From Streptomyces shenzhenensis (GTDB lineage: Bacteria > Actinomycetota > Actinomycetes > Streptomycetales > Streptomycetaceae), in the NCBI RefSeq assembly GCF_003688995.1, contig NZ_PENI01000012.1, forward strand, positions 62,001-126,000: a DNA stretch of 64,000 bases, written 5' to 3'. Made by a program: the position numbers and the translations under genes. Of this stretch, positions 10,401 through 16,971 are shown piece by piece (the first letter of the stretch is position 1; the number at the start of each line of letters is the position of its first letter). The notes beneath the pieces were generated by a model. That model searched no databases, was not told the DNA's origin, and saw nothing but the letters and a program-made list of their open reading frames with translations.

Positions 10401-11662
10401 AGTCCGCCGAGGATGAGGGACCGCAGATGCCCGGCCACGGTCTCGATGGAGAAGTCGTCGTCGAAGACGTCCGCGGCACAGAGCAGGTCGACCTGGGCGT
10501 CCCCGCCGCCGGCGGGGGCCGTCACATAGACGTTGAGCACGTCCTGGTCGTGGCAGCTCGCGTTGGCCAGCGTCATCTCCCGCACGACCCCGGGTAAGTC
10601 CTCGGGCCTGGCGGGCTCGTGGAAGGAGAACGTCACGTCGAACAGCTGGCGGACACCGGATTCGTCCTTGGCACGAGGCAGCCCGCGCAGCAGGTCGCCC
10701 AGCGACAGCCGCCCATGGCGCAGCAGCGGCAGCACCGCGTCCCGCACGTGGCCGGCCAGGTCGCCCAGCGGCGTCGAGCCGGTCGCCCGCAGCCGCAGCG
10801 GCATGGTGTTGGCGAAGTCGCCGACAACCTTCTTCTGTGCCCCCCACCGGTTGGCGAGCGCGATGCCGAGCACCACCTCGTCGCTGTCCAGGACACGGGC
10901 GAGATAGCCGCCCAGCACAGCGGCGAGGTAGCCGAACGGCGTGTGACCGGCCGCGCGGATGCGCTCCAGGATTTCGCCCTCGATCACGAAGCCGTGCCGG
11001 GCGCTGCGCCGGCTGCCGGAGGCTGCCTTGCGTGTGAACAGCGCGGGCACCGCACCGTCGAGGGCGGCGCGGTGGAACTCCTGGTCGTCCCGGTACGCCT
11101 GGGAGGCGCGATAGTCGGCTTCCTTGACCACGAACGGCAGATAGCCCGGCGGCTTGTCGGCCGGCGCGGGACCACCGGCCGACGCGGCACCGTAGTGGTG
11201 GAAGATCCGGCGGTCGAGCAGCGGCCCCGAGAAGCCGTCACCCAGCAGGTGATGCACTTTCAGGTGCAGATGGGTCACCGTCGGGCTCTCCACCAGCAGC
11301 GTGGCCTCGACCAGGGGGCTGCGCCGCAGCGGGAAGGTCCGGAACAGAGCGCGCTCCATCCACGCGGCGCACGCCCCGGCAGGGTCAGGGCTGTCGGAGA
11401 GGTCGACCTCGGTGACCGCGAGGGGTTCCTCACTCAGCCACTGGTACGGTGTGCCGTCCTCGTCCTCGTCCAACCGCAGCCGGAGCGCGTCGAAATCCCA
11501 GCCGGTCCGCTCGATGCTGCGCACGAGCAGAGCCCGGTCCACATCCCCTTCGAGCCGCTCGTGCAAAATGCAGTTGAACTGAGGGTTGTCGGGTAACAAC
11601 GAGCATGCCACCCAGATGTCCCGCTGATACGATGTCAAGTCATAGCGCTCGGCGACCGTCAT
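4448..11662 (-). CDS. Dimodular NRPS, C-A(Ser)-T-C-A(Pro-like)-T-TE
   Basis: About 2404 residues. Domain order: C1 (1-430, HHLLGDG), A1 (460-960, YTSGSTGTPKG), T1 (985-1050, LGGDSITM), C2 (1065-1480, HHALLDG), A2 (1500-1990), T2 (2020-2095, LGGTSLTAM), TE (2115-2390, GWSFGG; His in GDHLSIMKEP). All catalytic motifs look intact. Reading the ten specificity positions by hand gives DVWHFSLVDK for A1, the serine code of EntF, and DVQFISQVVK for A2, close to proline codes. A condensation domain comes first although no loading module precedes it, which suggests N-acylation of serine by a fatty acyl group. The open frame reaches a TTG at 11668, but AAGGGG lies seven bases before the ATG at 11662, so that start is chosen. 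No MbtH gene is seen. Confidence 0.95.
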   Translation of the reverse strand: MTVAERYDLTSYQRDIWVACSLLPDNPQFNCILHERLEGDVDRALLVRSIERTGWDFDALRLRLDEDEDGTPYQWLSEEPLAVTEVDLSDSPDPAGACAAWMERALFRTFPLRRSPLVEATLLVESPTVTHLHLKVHHLLGDGFSGPLLDRRIFHHYGAASAGGPAPADKPPGYLPFVVKEADYRASQAYRDDQEFHRAALDGAVPALFTRKAASGSRRSARHGFVIEGEILERIRAAGHTPFGYLAAVLGGYLARVLDSDEVVLGIALANRWGAQKKVVGDFANTMPLRLRATGSTPLGDLAGHVRDAVLPLLRHGRLSLGDLLRGLPRAKDESGVRQLFDVTFSFHEPARPEDLPGVVREMTLANASCHDQDVLNVYVTAPAGGGDAQVDLLCAADVFDDDFSIETVAGHLRSLILGGLDDAGSPVAALPMLTPEEHADLTEGRSRGPVVALPEQATVHGLFEAQAARVPGRIALVGPAADQSMTYGELDAHANRLARALRAEGVGPGDRVAVVLERGPRLLVALLAVLKAGGAYVPVDPGYPDRRIRFLLEDSEAKIVLVDGTAPGAAAEATGVRRMAELVESQPSAAPLEPLATARDLAYVIYTSGSTGTPKGVMVEHRSVVNRLAWMQRAYPIGEGDTLLQKTPVSFDVSVWELFWWAAQGARLALLPPGGEKDPKQILRAVGEHRVTMLHSVPSMLGPLLEVLDDSPALAEGRSLRYVFCSGEALPPARVEQFNRVLGQDARRAPTVVNLYGPTEATVDVSWYDCPVEPGQRVGRVPIGRPVDNTQLYVLDGRGRPQPVGVPGELYIGGIQVARGYLNRPGLTRERFVDDPFTSGGRLYRTGDRARWLADGALEYLGRDDDQVKIRGNRVETGEVSAALATVPGLRDALVIDRTEPGRGTYLVGYYVADEEHAPGELRKRLGERLPEFMVPVAFQRIDHIPLTPNGKADRSALPAPRGTAAGPASRPPANPVEAELAAVWADVLNLEQVGVDDDYYALGGDSITMLRIRAQAERRGLHFSLTDLVRHPTVEALAARIGTGRRAADPGLAPFALIPSVDRAGLAGAQDAHPLTRLQLGLLYHSNRGERSAVYRDVFRYSLEMPWDEAAFRVAFASLRERHPSLRSSFDLAHHSEPVQIVHAAAPGGLDVLDLRTSTEAAAEAEIARYVEERRHHDYALEQAPLYRLRAHPRPETVELVLSFHHALLDGGSVANLLAELLQDYTHRLGRPIGPVDDGALPSAAHFVRAERQALASRESRHHWQQLLAGAEPLRLDTLRPHRAPGEIGQTVRDVELPDELAARVEELARDNALPVKAVFLAAHCLALRLLAGTDDVTTGTITHGRPDMAGADRIAGLFLNTVPVRLRERGASWLQVVREVFQQEQEGYPHRRYPLSAIQADHGAAVVRTAFNYVRFRQFDPVLALSGVRLRGFRAWEETDFDLLVNVYTDPDSARVRLRVDCAGHAFSPDQADLLAQSLIALLRRMTQRPHEEPDFAFLAPPPVRAESGEDARHSVVRRFLEQAASTPHATAVVMDGQRWTYERLGGAARAVAHRLLSDGLIPGARIGIAMDRSPLTVAAIVGTLMAGAAVVPLDTSFPEARITAMIRQAEPFRIIAERRHVALVGAGAPVLPAESLTQEVPDAFDPAEPGPEAMAYVLFTSGSTGTPKAVAMPHRGLANLVAWQNRRDSGAVGGATLAYAPLSFDVSFQEIFSTLCGGGTLHLVTESERRDMPALLRRADREGIERVFFPYVALQQFAEAAAALGLAPRRLRVLISSGEQLRVTGEIRALLAALPGALLENQYGPTESHVVTAFAMTGDPTALPALPPVGRAIDGAEAHVLDSRLRPVPTGVKGELYLGGACLAQGYLGRPDLTRERFVPHPFGTADEVLYRTGDLALTLPGGDIVCVGRADTQVKIRGYRVEPAEAELAVTRLAEDDPGIREAAVVARHTEGGDAFLAAFLTGDPDRADLDGLRARLRDTLPDHLVPSRFAWLPALPLTPSGKRDDAALRRVPLAAADTGAAADTTAPRDEYERALAEMLADLLRLPSVGVHSNMFHLGGTSLTAMRLVVRVEQRYGVTVSLSDFVAAPTVARLADRLRRDAAVPAFDPLVPIRPEGTRPPLFLVHPMGGNVLCYLPFARHLPADQPLYALQAAGADPGMAPLRSMRELADSYVAALRRVQPHGPYTIGGWSFGGFVAFEMARQLTAAGERIAGLIVLDTVAATPGDRPRHSDDQLLTWFFWEMLLTLGGRSPVLEIPTELTGLDEKFAFIADAAARSGVLPAGSTSAVVERLFRVYESNWSAALAYTPEAAGVDLTLIRARDPLPEVLRSMHDSVGSRYRDTDNGWSLLTGRRVEVVQVPGDHLSIMKEPYVEHVAETVGDLISRRPDAAATDSARGA

Positions 11663-11984
11663 GAACAAACCCCTTCCGGGTGTGACGCATCAGGTGTCCG
11701 CCGGTCCGCGAGTTCTCGCTCCGGCACGCAGCCGATGACACAGCTGGTATCACTGTGGCCAGTTGGTGACCCCGCGCGGATCTGTCATATGACTGAGGTC
11801 GAACGACCGTCAAGTTACTGATAGTCCTTCATGTGCCTCGTCGCCTAACGTCAGTCGACGAGTCCCGCGCCCACCTTGGGGCACACCTCGCTCCCGTGCC
11901 CGCACGTCCGCACGGGTTCACCAGCCCGGCGGTCCGTCTCTTCGAGGCACCGTTCTCAGCGATCTCCTACTCCGGGGAGTACCC
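11663..11984. promoter_or_regulatory. Divergent intergenic region upstream of the NRPS
   Basis: A 322-base gap without a convincing gene, markedly less G/C-rich than its surroundings around 11735-11830. It should hold the NRPS promoter. A short inverted repeat CACAG-N9-CTGTG lies at 11739-11757, about 80 bases upstream of the NRPS ATG. No clear -35/-10 pair was identified. Confidence 0.4.
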
Positions 11985-12242
11985 ATGCGCAGAAGTCCTC
12001 GTCGTCAGCTGAAATGGGCCGGCGTGGTGGTCGGTGCCGCCGCCCTGGCGGCGGCAGGGTGGCTGTCGCCCGTCGCCGAGGCCGTCTCCACCGGGCAGGC
12101 CACGACGAGCAAGCCGACCGTCGTTCTCGTACACGGCGCGTTCGCGGACGCGCCGGGCTGGAACAGTGTGGCCGAGTTCCCCGACCCCGGCGCGGTCACC
12201 GGACTTGTCGGGAAGGCCGCGGCCTCGACCGCCGGCCGGTGA
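11985..12242 (+). pseudogene. N-terminal fragment of an exported alpha/beta hydrolase
   Basis: A short open frame of 85 residues. It begins with a signal peptide (MRRSPRRQLKWAG, hydrophobic core, alanine-rich end) and runs into the first strand and oxyanion region of an alpha/beta hydrolase (KPTVVLVHGAFADAPGWNSV). Family resemblance then stops near base 12180, before the nucleophile elbow, and the frame ends in unrelated sequence. The matching C-terminal part of such a hydrolase appears 1.1 kb downstream at 13328-13894. ATG is preceded by GGGGAG. It probably makes no active enzyme. Confidence 0.7.
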
Positions 12243-12292
12243 TCCGAACAGGTCCCTGCCGGAAACGGTGTCCCTAAGGGGGCCTGCTCACC

Positions 12293-12718
12293 TTGCTGTA
12301 CGACGCCGCATGGCAGGTCCGGCTCGACGCGGGCATCGTGGCCGTCGGCGCGGGAGCTGCCGTGCTCACCTGGCCCGGGGCCACTCGCCTTGTGGTCGGG
12401 GTGGTGTGCCTCCTCGACCCGCACCTGTCGGTGCTCCTGCTGATCTGGTGGACCGGCTGCGGCCGGCTGCTGGGCGGTGTCGGACGGATCGTCGCCGCCC
12501 GGCGCACACCGGGACTGCGCCGTCGACGCCGGCGCACCGCCGCTGGAACGTCGAGCGTGGCGGCCGGTGCGCTGCTCCTGGCTTTTCCGGTCGTGTCCGT
12601 GGACGTACTCACCACGGCCGCCGGCGGCTGGCTGATCGCCGTGGGGTGCGCCGAGGCCCTGCACGGCGTCGTGCGGCGCTACCGCCTGCCGGCCGGGTCC
12701 CCCGACCGCACGCTCTGA
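12293..12718 (+). CDS. Small HdeD-like membrane protein, possibly a fragment
   Basis: A 141-residue frame with three or four hydrophobic segments separated by an arginine-rich loop (RRTPGLRRRRRR). The motif LTWPGATRLVVGVV resembles the WPG repeat of HdeD/DUF308 proteins such as the one at 2405. There is no ATG or GTG at the head. The likely start is TTG with AAGGGGG ten bases upstream, and an in-frame stop lies just before at 12275, so it may equally be the remainder of a longer gene. It sits between the two halves of a broken hydrolase and beside a truncated AI-2E transporter, so its origin is probably linked to that rearrangement. Confidence 0.5.
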   Translation: MLYDAAWQVRLDAGIVAVGAGAAVLTWPGATRLVVGVVCLLDPHLSVLLLIWWTGCGRLLGGVGRIVAARRTPGLRRRRRRTAAGTSSVAAGALLLAFPVVSVDVLTTAAGGWLIAVGCAEALHGVVRRYRLPAGSPDRTL

Positions 12719-12755
12719 CACTTCTCACCCTCAGAGACAGGAACTATTCGCGACC

Positions 12756-13325
12756 GTGTGTGCCAACCATGCCAACCAAGACATGACGGCCCCTCAGAAC
12801 GGCCGGGAGGGCTCTCACGCCTCCGGCGCGGCGCGTCAGGGCATGCCGCCCTGGCTCCCCAAGGCGATCGCCATCGGCCTCGCCCTCACGGCAGTGTTCG
12901 ACGTGACCGTCTGGGCGGCACGCCAGCTCGTCGGTTTCGGGGTGATGCTCCTGATCTCCTTCTTCCTGGCCATGGTGATGGAACCGGCGGTGAGCCGGCT
13001 GGAAGCACGGGGGCTGAGCCGGACACCCGCGACACTGATCGTGTTCGCGGTGACGCTGGCAGCGATCGGCGGCTTCTCCGCCGCCATGGTGACGCTGCTG
13101 ATCGACCAGGCCACACAGGTCTCCGGCGAAGTCCCCGAGCTGTTCGACACCCTTGTCGACCGGGTCAATCGCACCTTCCACACGAACATCACGACGGAGC
13201 GCCTGCTGCGCGGTTCGGGGAATGTCGAGACCTCCGTGCGCCAGGCCGCCGATCATGCCTGGGGTGTCTCCACGACCGTGATCGGCGGTGTCTTCGAGGT
13301 GTTCACGATCGCGCTGTTCGCCAGG
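12756..13325 (+). pseudogene. Truncated AI-2E family transporter (N-terminal part)
   Basis: The frame encodes about 190 residues typical of the N-terminal half of AI-2E/PerM family permeases. It shows two early membrane helices (FGVMLLISFFLAMVMEPAVS), the motif VSRLEARGLSRTPATLIVF, a third helix, then the soluble helical region and the beginning of the next helix (GGVFEVFTIALFA). Near base 13322 the resemblance ends abruptly within a helix; the frame runs on to 13487 through out-of-frame hydrolase sequence. Normal family members exceed 330 residues, so most of the transport core is missing. The start may be GTG 12756 or ATG 12783; neither has a strong ribosome binding site. Confidence 0.72.
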
Positions 13326-13327
13326 GT

Positions 13328-13894
13328 GGGCTGCGCACGATCTGGGCCGCGTATCCGCACGGCATGGAAGCCGCCGACGCCGCACTCGGCCCGGCCGAGG
13401 AAACAGGCCTCATTATCGATCCCGCCCCCTTCCGAGGGGTGCTGCCCCTGCCGGTCTCCGCCCTGCGCTCGTCGGCGCCCGTGCTGAGCAACCCCGCCAA
13501 CCGGCATCGCGCCGTTCCGCTCACGTTCGAGCAGTTCCGCTACGCCTTCGCCAACGCCGTCAGCGAGGAGGAAGCCAAGGAACTCTTCGAGACGTTCGCC
13601 GTCCCGGCACCCGGCGCCCCGGTCTTCCAGGCCGCCACCGCCAACTTCAACCCCTGGACCGAGGCCAAGGTCGACACCGACAACCCCGACCGCGGCCCCC
13701 TGCTGATCATCTCCGGCGAGAAGGACCACACCGTCCCCTGGGCCATGGCCAACGCCTCCTACAAGAGACAGCTGCACAACCCGGGCATCACCGAGATCAC
13801 CGAGATCACCGGCCGCGGGCACGCGCTCACCATCGACAGCGGCTGGCAGGAAGTCGCCGAGACGGCACTCACCTTCGTCCGCCGCTTCACCTGA
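13328..13894 (+). pseudogene. C-terminal fragment of an alpha/beta hydrolase
   Basis: From about base 13328 one frame reads as the C-terminal two thirds of an alpha/beta hydrolase. It includes the cap region (IWAAYPHGMEAADAALG), LTFEQFRYAFANAV, the acid-bearing loop LLIISGEKDHTVPWAMANAS and the catalytic histidine motif GRGHALTIDSGWQEV. The nucleophile elbow GxSxG is absent, and there is no suitable start codon at the junction with the AI-2E sequence. The exported N-terminal fragment at 11985 ends about where this piece would need its missing middle. The two are therefore probably remains of one gene interrupted by insertion plus deletion. Confidence 0.75.
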
Positions 13895-14024
13895 CGGGAC
13901 CGCCCGGTGCCCGCGCCGACACCACGGGCACCGGGCCGGCATCGGCGGGTTGACGACTGACGATACGGCTGTGGTGGCTCAAGGGCGCGTGACACATGTC
14001 GATGGCGCTCGACGCGGCCGGAAC

Positions 14025-14876
14025 TCATGTGTCGGAGTCGGTGGAGACGGCGCGGGCGAGCCGGCGCAACGCGTCCAGGCTGTCGCCGTCCGGCGCGGTC
14101 ATGACCATGAGCAGCTGCTCTTCGTCGAGGGTGCGCAGCACCTGCCAGTCGAGGGCGTAGTCGCCGGTGTCGGGGTGGGTGAGGTGCTTGGTGCCGGTGG
14201 TCTGGTAGCTGGTGTGCTGTTCGGCCCACCAGGTGCGGAAGTCGGCGTCGGTGAGGGAGAGTTCACCGATCAGGGCGGAGATCCTGGGTTCGCTGTGTCC
14301 GTCGGTGGTGGCGCGGACGAAGCCGACGCAGATCCGGGCCAGGGGTGGCCAGTCGGTGTAGCGACCGCGGATCCGGGGGTCGAGGAAGAGCATGCGCAGG
14401 AAGTTGCGTTCACGGCGGGGCACCTGGGCGAAGTCGCGGAAGACGGCGGTGGCCAGCGCATTCCAGGCCAGGATGTCCAGGTGGCGGCCGAGGACGAGGG
14501 CGGGGCTGTCGCGCAGGTTGTCCAGCAGTCGCTGAAGCTGGGGGTGGACCCGTTCAGGCCCGGTCTGTCTGCGGGGGCGCCGGTCGGTCTTGCCGGCGAG
14601 TTGGAAGAGGTAGTTGCGTTCGTCCTCGCCGAGGCGCAGGGCGTCGGCCAGAGCGTCCAGGACACCCGGGGAGGCGCCGGTCAGGCGGCCCTGTTCCAGG
14701 CGGGTGTAGTAGTCGGTACTGATCGAGGCGAGCTGGGCCACCTCCTCGCGGCGCAGGCCCGGGACGCGGCGGGACTGCCCGGGCGTGGACAGGCCGGCGT
14801 CCGCCGGGTCGAGGCGGCTGCGGTGCGCTTTGAGGAAGGCGGCGAGTTCCCTGGGACGGTCTGTGTGTGCGCTCAT
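14025..14876 (-). CDS. XRE-family regulator with MmyB-like ligand domain
   Basis: About 283 residues. The N-terminal helix-turn-helix reads VPGLRREEVAQLASISTDYY, TRLEQGR, the hallmark of the MmyB/SCO4944 group. It is followed by the family's C-terminal ligand-binding domain (LDILAWNALATAVFRDF, near 130, and LDWQVLRTLDEEQLLMV near the end). Such regulators commonly repress a divergent oxidoreductase or hydrolase gene, and here the neighbour is the divergent hydrolase at 15034. Three ATGs compete (14909, 14885, 14876). The last gives the conserved head MSAHTDRPRELAAF and has GGGAG 12 bases upstream; the choice is uncertain. Two CCTAGGAA boxes lie about 50 and 66 bases upstream. Confidence 0.9.
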   Translation of the reverse strand: MSAHTDRPRELAAFLKAHRSRLDPADAGLSTPGQSRRVPGLRREEVAQLASISTDYYTRLEQGRLTGASPGVLDALADALRLGEDERNYLFQLAGKTDRRPRRQTGPERVHPQLQRLLDNLRDSPALVLGRHLDILAWNALATAVFRDFAQVPRRERNFLRMLFLDPRIRGRYTDWPPLARICVGFVRATTDGHSEPRISALIGELSLTDADFRTWWAEQHTSYQTTGTKHLTHPDTGDYALDWQVLRTLDEEQLLMVMTAPDGDSLDALRRLARAVSTDSDT

Positions 14877-14925
14877 GCCGCTCATCGTCTCCCATGGAAA
14901 GACGGGCATGAAGGGGCATCACGAA

Positions 14926-14949
14926 CCTAGGAAAACTCCTTCCTAGGAA
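14926..14949. promoter_or_regulatory. Tandem CCTAGGAA boxes between divergent genes
   Basis: The octamer CCTAGGAA occurs at 14926-14933 and 14942-14949, exactly 16 bases apart, each containing the palindrome CCTAGG. CCTAGG is rare in such GC-rich DNA. The position, midway between the MmyB-type regulator and the divergent hydrolase, suits an operator for that regulator. This is inference from position and repetition. Confidence 0.5.
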
Positions 14950-15033
14950 GACTCTTTCCCCTGGTCACAGTGGTGGGAGGGCCGAATACTCGATACCGAG
15001 CCCGAGAGAACTTCCCCTGAAAGGCAGTCAGCC

Positions 15034-15912
15034 ATGCGTATCGACGTCACCTTCGACAGCCACGGCAACCGTCTGGTCGGCCACCTCTACCTCCCTGAGG
15101 GGCGTACCGGAGCGGTTCCGGGGGTCGTCGTGGTCGGAGCCGCCTCCGGCACCAAGGAGCAGTCCCCGGCGGCCTACGGCACGCGGCTGGCCGAACTGGG
15201 GTATGCGGCCCTGGCGTTCGACCACACCAGCTACGGCGACAGCGAGGGCCTGCCCCGCTTCGACGAGGACCCCTACGCCAAGTCCGAGGACATCAAGAAC
15301 GCGGTGACGTTCCTCGTGGGCCGCGACGAGGTCGACCGGGAGAGGATCGGGGCGATCGGTGTCTGCGGCGGAGGCGGCTACGTCCCCTACGCGGCCGTCG
15401 CCGACCAGCGGATCAAGGCGGTCGCGACGGTCAGCGGCCTGCCCGATCTGCGCGCCACCATCACCAGCGGCTACGCGGGCGACTGGCGCCGGACGATGGG
15501 CGCCGCCGCCCAGGCGCGTGAGGCGTACGCACAGGGCGCGGAACCGCAGTACGTGCCCTTCATGCCCGATGGCGACGGCGGTGAGTGGGTCAACAACGGC
15601 AAGAAGTTCTACCTCACCGACCGCAACCAGGACCCGGCCTGGAACAACAAGATGCTGCTGTGGTCGTACGACAAGATGGCCCAGTTCTCCGCCCTGGACA
15701 CCATCGAGCTCCTCGCCCCCACCCCGCTGCTGCTCGTCGCCGGCACCGAGGCCGAGACCCTCCAGCAGAGCCAGGCAGCCTACGACGCCGCCCAGGAGCC
15801 GAAGGAACTCTTCCTCATCGAGGGCGGCACGCACTTCGACTTCTACGACCGGCCCGAGTTCGTCACCCCCGCCGTCACCAAGATCGACAGCTTCCTGCGC
15901 GCCCGCCTCTGA
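15034..15912 (+). CDS. Dienelactone-hydrolase-like alpha/beta hydrolase
   Basis: A 292-residue cytoplasmic hydrolase without signal peptide. The nucleophile elbow is GVCGGGGY, placing cysteine where serine normally stands, as in dienelactone hydrolases. The acid and histidine fit LLLVAGTEAET and EGGTHFDFYDRPEF near the C-terminus. GGAAC/GAAAGG sequence upstream of the ATG supports the start. It is transcribed divergently from the MmyB-type regulator, which probably controls it, and is followed 91 bases later by a PPOX-type flavoprotein, so the two may form a small detoxification unit. The substrate cannot be told from sequence. Confidence 0.88.
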   Translation: MRIDVTFDSHGNRLVGHLYLPEGRTGAVPGVVVVGAASGTKEQSPAAYGTRLAELGYAALAFDHTSYGDSEGLPRFDEDPYAKSEDIKNAVTFLVGRDEVDRERIGAIGVCGGGGYVPYAAVADQRIKAVATVSGLPDLRATITSGYAGDWRRTMGAAAQAREAYAQGAEPQYVPFMPDGDGGEWVNNGKKFYLTDRNQDPAWNNKMLLWSYDKMAQFSALDTIELLAPTPLLLVAGTEAETLQQSQAAYDAAQEPKELFLIEGGTHFDFYDRPEFVTPAVTKIDSFLRARL

Positions 15913-16003
15913 GCAACACCCCACGCCCCGGCAGATACGTGACCGGCCGCGTGCCGCAGACACGGCCGCCCTTCCGACCACCCGGATCAGGAGCTCACTC
16001 GAC

Positions 16004-16393
16004 ATGGATGTCAGCGCACTGGAGAGCCTCGGCGCGGGCAAGTACCTGCTCGTCACCAGCTACCGCAAGAACGGCACCCCCGTCCCCACCGCCGTCTGGG
16101 TCGTACGCGACGGCGACACCCTCGGCATCTGGACCACCGCCGACTCCTACAAGGTCACACGCATCCGTGCCCGCGGCGACATCCTCGTCGGCCCCTGCGA
16201 CCTGCGCGGCAACCCCCTCGGCGACCAGATCCCGGCCACCGCCGAGATCTGCGGCCCTGCCACCACCGGCCGCTATCGCAAGCTCATCGCCCGCAAGTAC
16301 GGCCTCACCGGTCGCCTCACGCTGTTGACCAGTCGGCTCCGCAGAGGCCCACAGGGTTCCACCGGTATCCGCATCACCCTCGACCAGCGCTGA
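16004..16393 (+). CDS. PPOX-class F420-/flavin-dependent oxidoreductase
   Basis: A 129-residue split-barrel protein of the pyridoxamine-5'-phosphate-oxidase-like superfamily. Diagnostic stretches are GAGKYLLVTSYRKNGTPVPT near the start and LGIWTTADSYKVTRIRARGD in the middle, as in actinobacterial F420-dependent reductases of this size. These enzymes reduce quinones, bilins or xenobiotics using F420H2 or FMN. The start is ATG 16004 with AGGAG ten bases upstream; the frame is open further upstream, but only through shadow sequence of the preceding hydrolase. It probably belongs to the same regulated unit as the hydrolase at 15034. Confidence 0.85.
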   Translation: MDVSALESLGAGKYLLVTSYRKNGTPVPTAVWVVRDGDTLGIWTTADSYKVTRIRARGDILVGPCDLRGNPLGDQIPATAEICGPATTGRYRKLIARKYGLTGRLTLLTSRLRRGPQGSTGIRITLDQR

Positions 16394-16429
16394 AGCCTCG
16401 GAGCCGGCACGCGAGTTGATATCCGCTCC

Positions 16430-16816
16430 ATGAGTCGCGCCGGTCCCCGGAGGCTTGGGTGGTGGGTGACCGGCCGGTGGAGTTGCAACCCGCAGGATGC
16501 CGGGTTCGTCCCACGGCCGATCCGGTGGAGAGGCGGGCAGACCCCCGGGACCTCGACACTGCACCGGCGGCTCGTGCGGGACCACGGATCCCGGCCGGCC
16601 TCCCCGTCGTCCGGCGTGCACCGGGCCGGGCCCCACCGGATGACCCGGCGCCCGACCGGCACCGCCGCCACCGCCCTGCGCACCCCGGCCGACCCGCAGG
16701 GCACGCCTGAGCAGGAGGCCGAACTCACCGGCCGGGCAAGCACGTTGACGGCCGAGATCGACCGGCTCACCCCTCCCGCCCGAGCGACATCGAGCACGAT
16801 TCTGCTCGTTCGCTGA
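16430..16816 (+). pseudogene. Possible IS110-type transposase remnant in a gene-poor gap
   Basis: The 16394-16890 gap has no convincing gene. In one frame the end of a 128-codon open stretch (TPEQEAELTGRASTLTAEID, about 16705-16764) resembles the coiled linker of IS110-family transposases (re-ordered helix with TAEIDRL). The rest matches nothing I recognise and no terminal repeats are visible. Treat as a weak suggestion of old mobile DNA at the left edge of the fructan island. Confidence 0.25.
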
Positions 16817-16890
16817 GAACCGTCGGAGCGCCGCGACCGTTCCGCAGCCTGTGAAGTACCGGGGAGGACCGCCGGAAACAATCTGAGGCT

Positions 16891-16953
16891 AAGCGCTTCA
16901 CCTCTTGGCATCGACGTTGTAGCGTGCTCGCCACAAGCCGAAGCAAAGCGCTT
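16891..16953 (+). promoter_or_regulatory. Paired AAGCGCTT operators upstream of the first GH32 operon
   Basis: The perfect palindrome AAGCGCTT lies at 16891-16898 and again at 16946-16953, 55 bases apart (about five helical turns). The second ends 19 bases before the GTG start at 16972 and abuts its AGGAGA. A/T-flanked CG-centred palindromes of this sort are typical LacI-family operators, and a LacI gene closes this operon at 22915. The promoter most likely lies between or overlapping the boxes; I could not fix its -10/-35. Confidence 0.65.
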
Positions 16954-16971
16954 AACTTAGGAGAGCGAAAC

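Noticed and set aside
6992..10597. A 1201-codon plus-strand frame opposite the NRPS
   Set aside because: High GC third positions keep antisense frames open; the protein lacks any recognisable domain and the NRPS domains on the other strand are unbroken.
12005..12721. Minus-strand frame of 238 codons across the rearranged region
   Set aside because: Antisense to signal-peptide and membrane coding sequence, no motif, no ribosome binding site.
16450..16540. A tRNA-like T-arm near GGTTCGTCCC
   Set aside because: No acceptor, D- or anticodon stem can be built around it.
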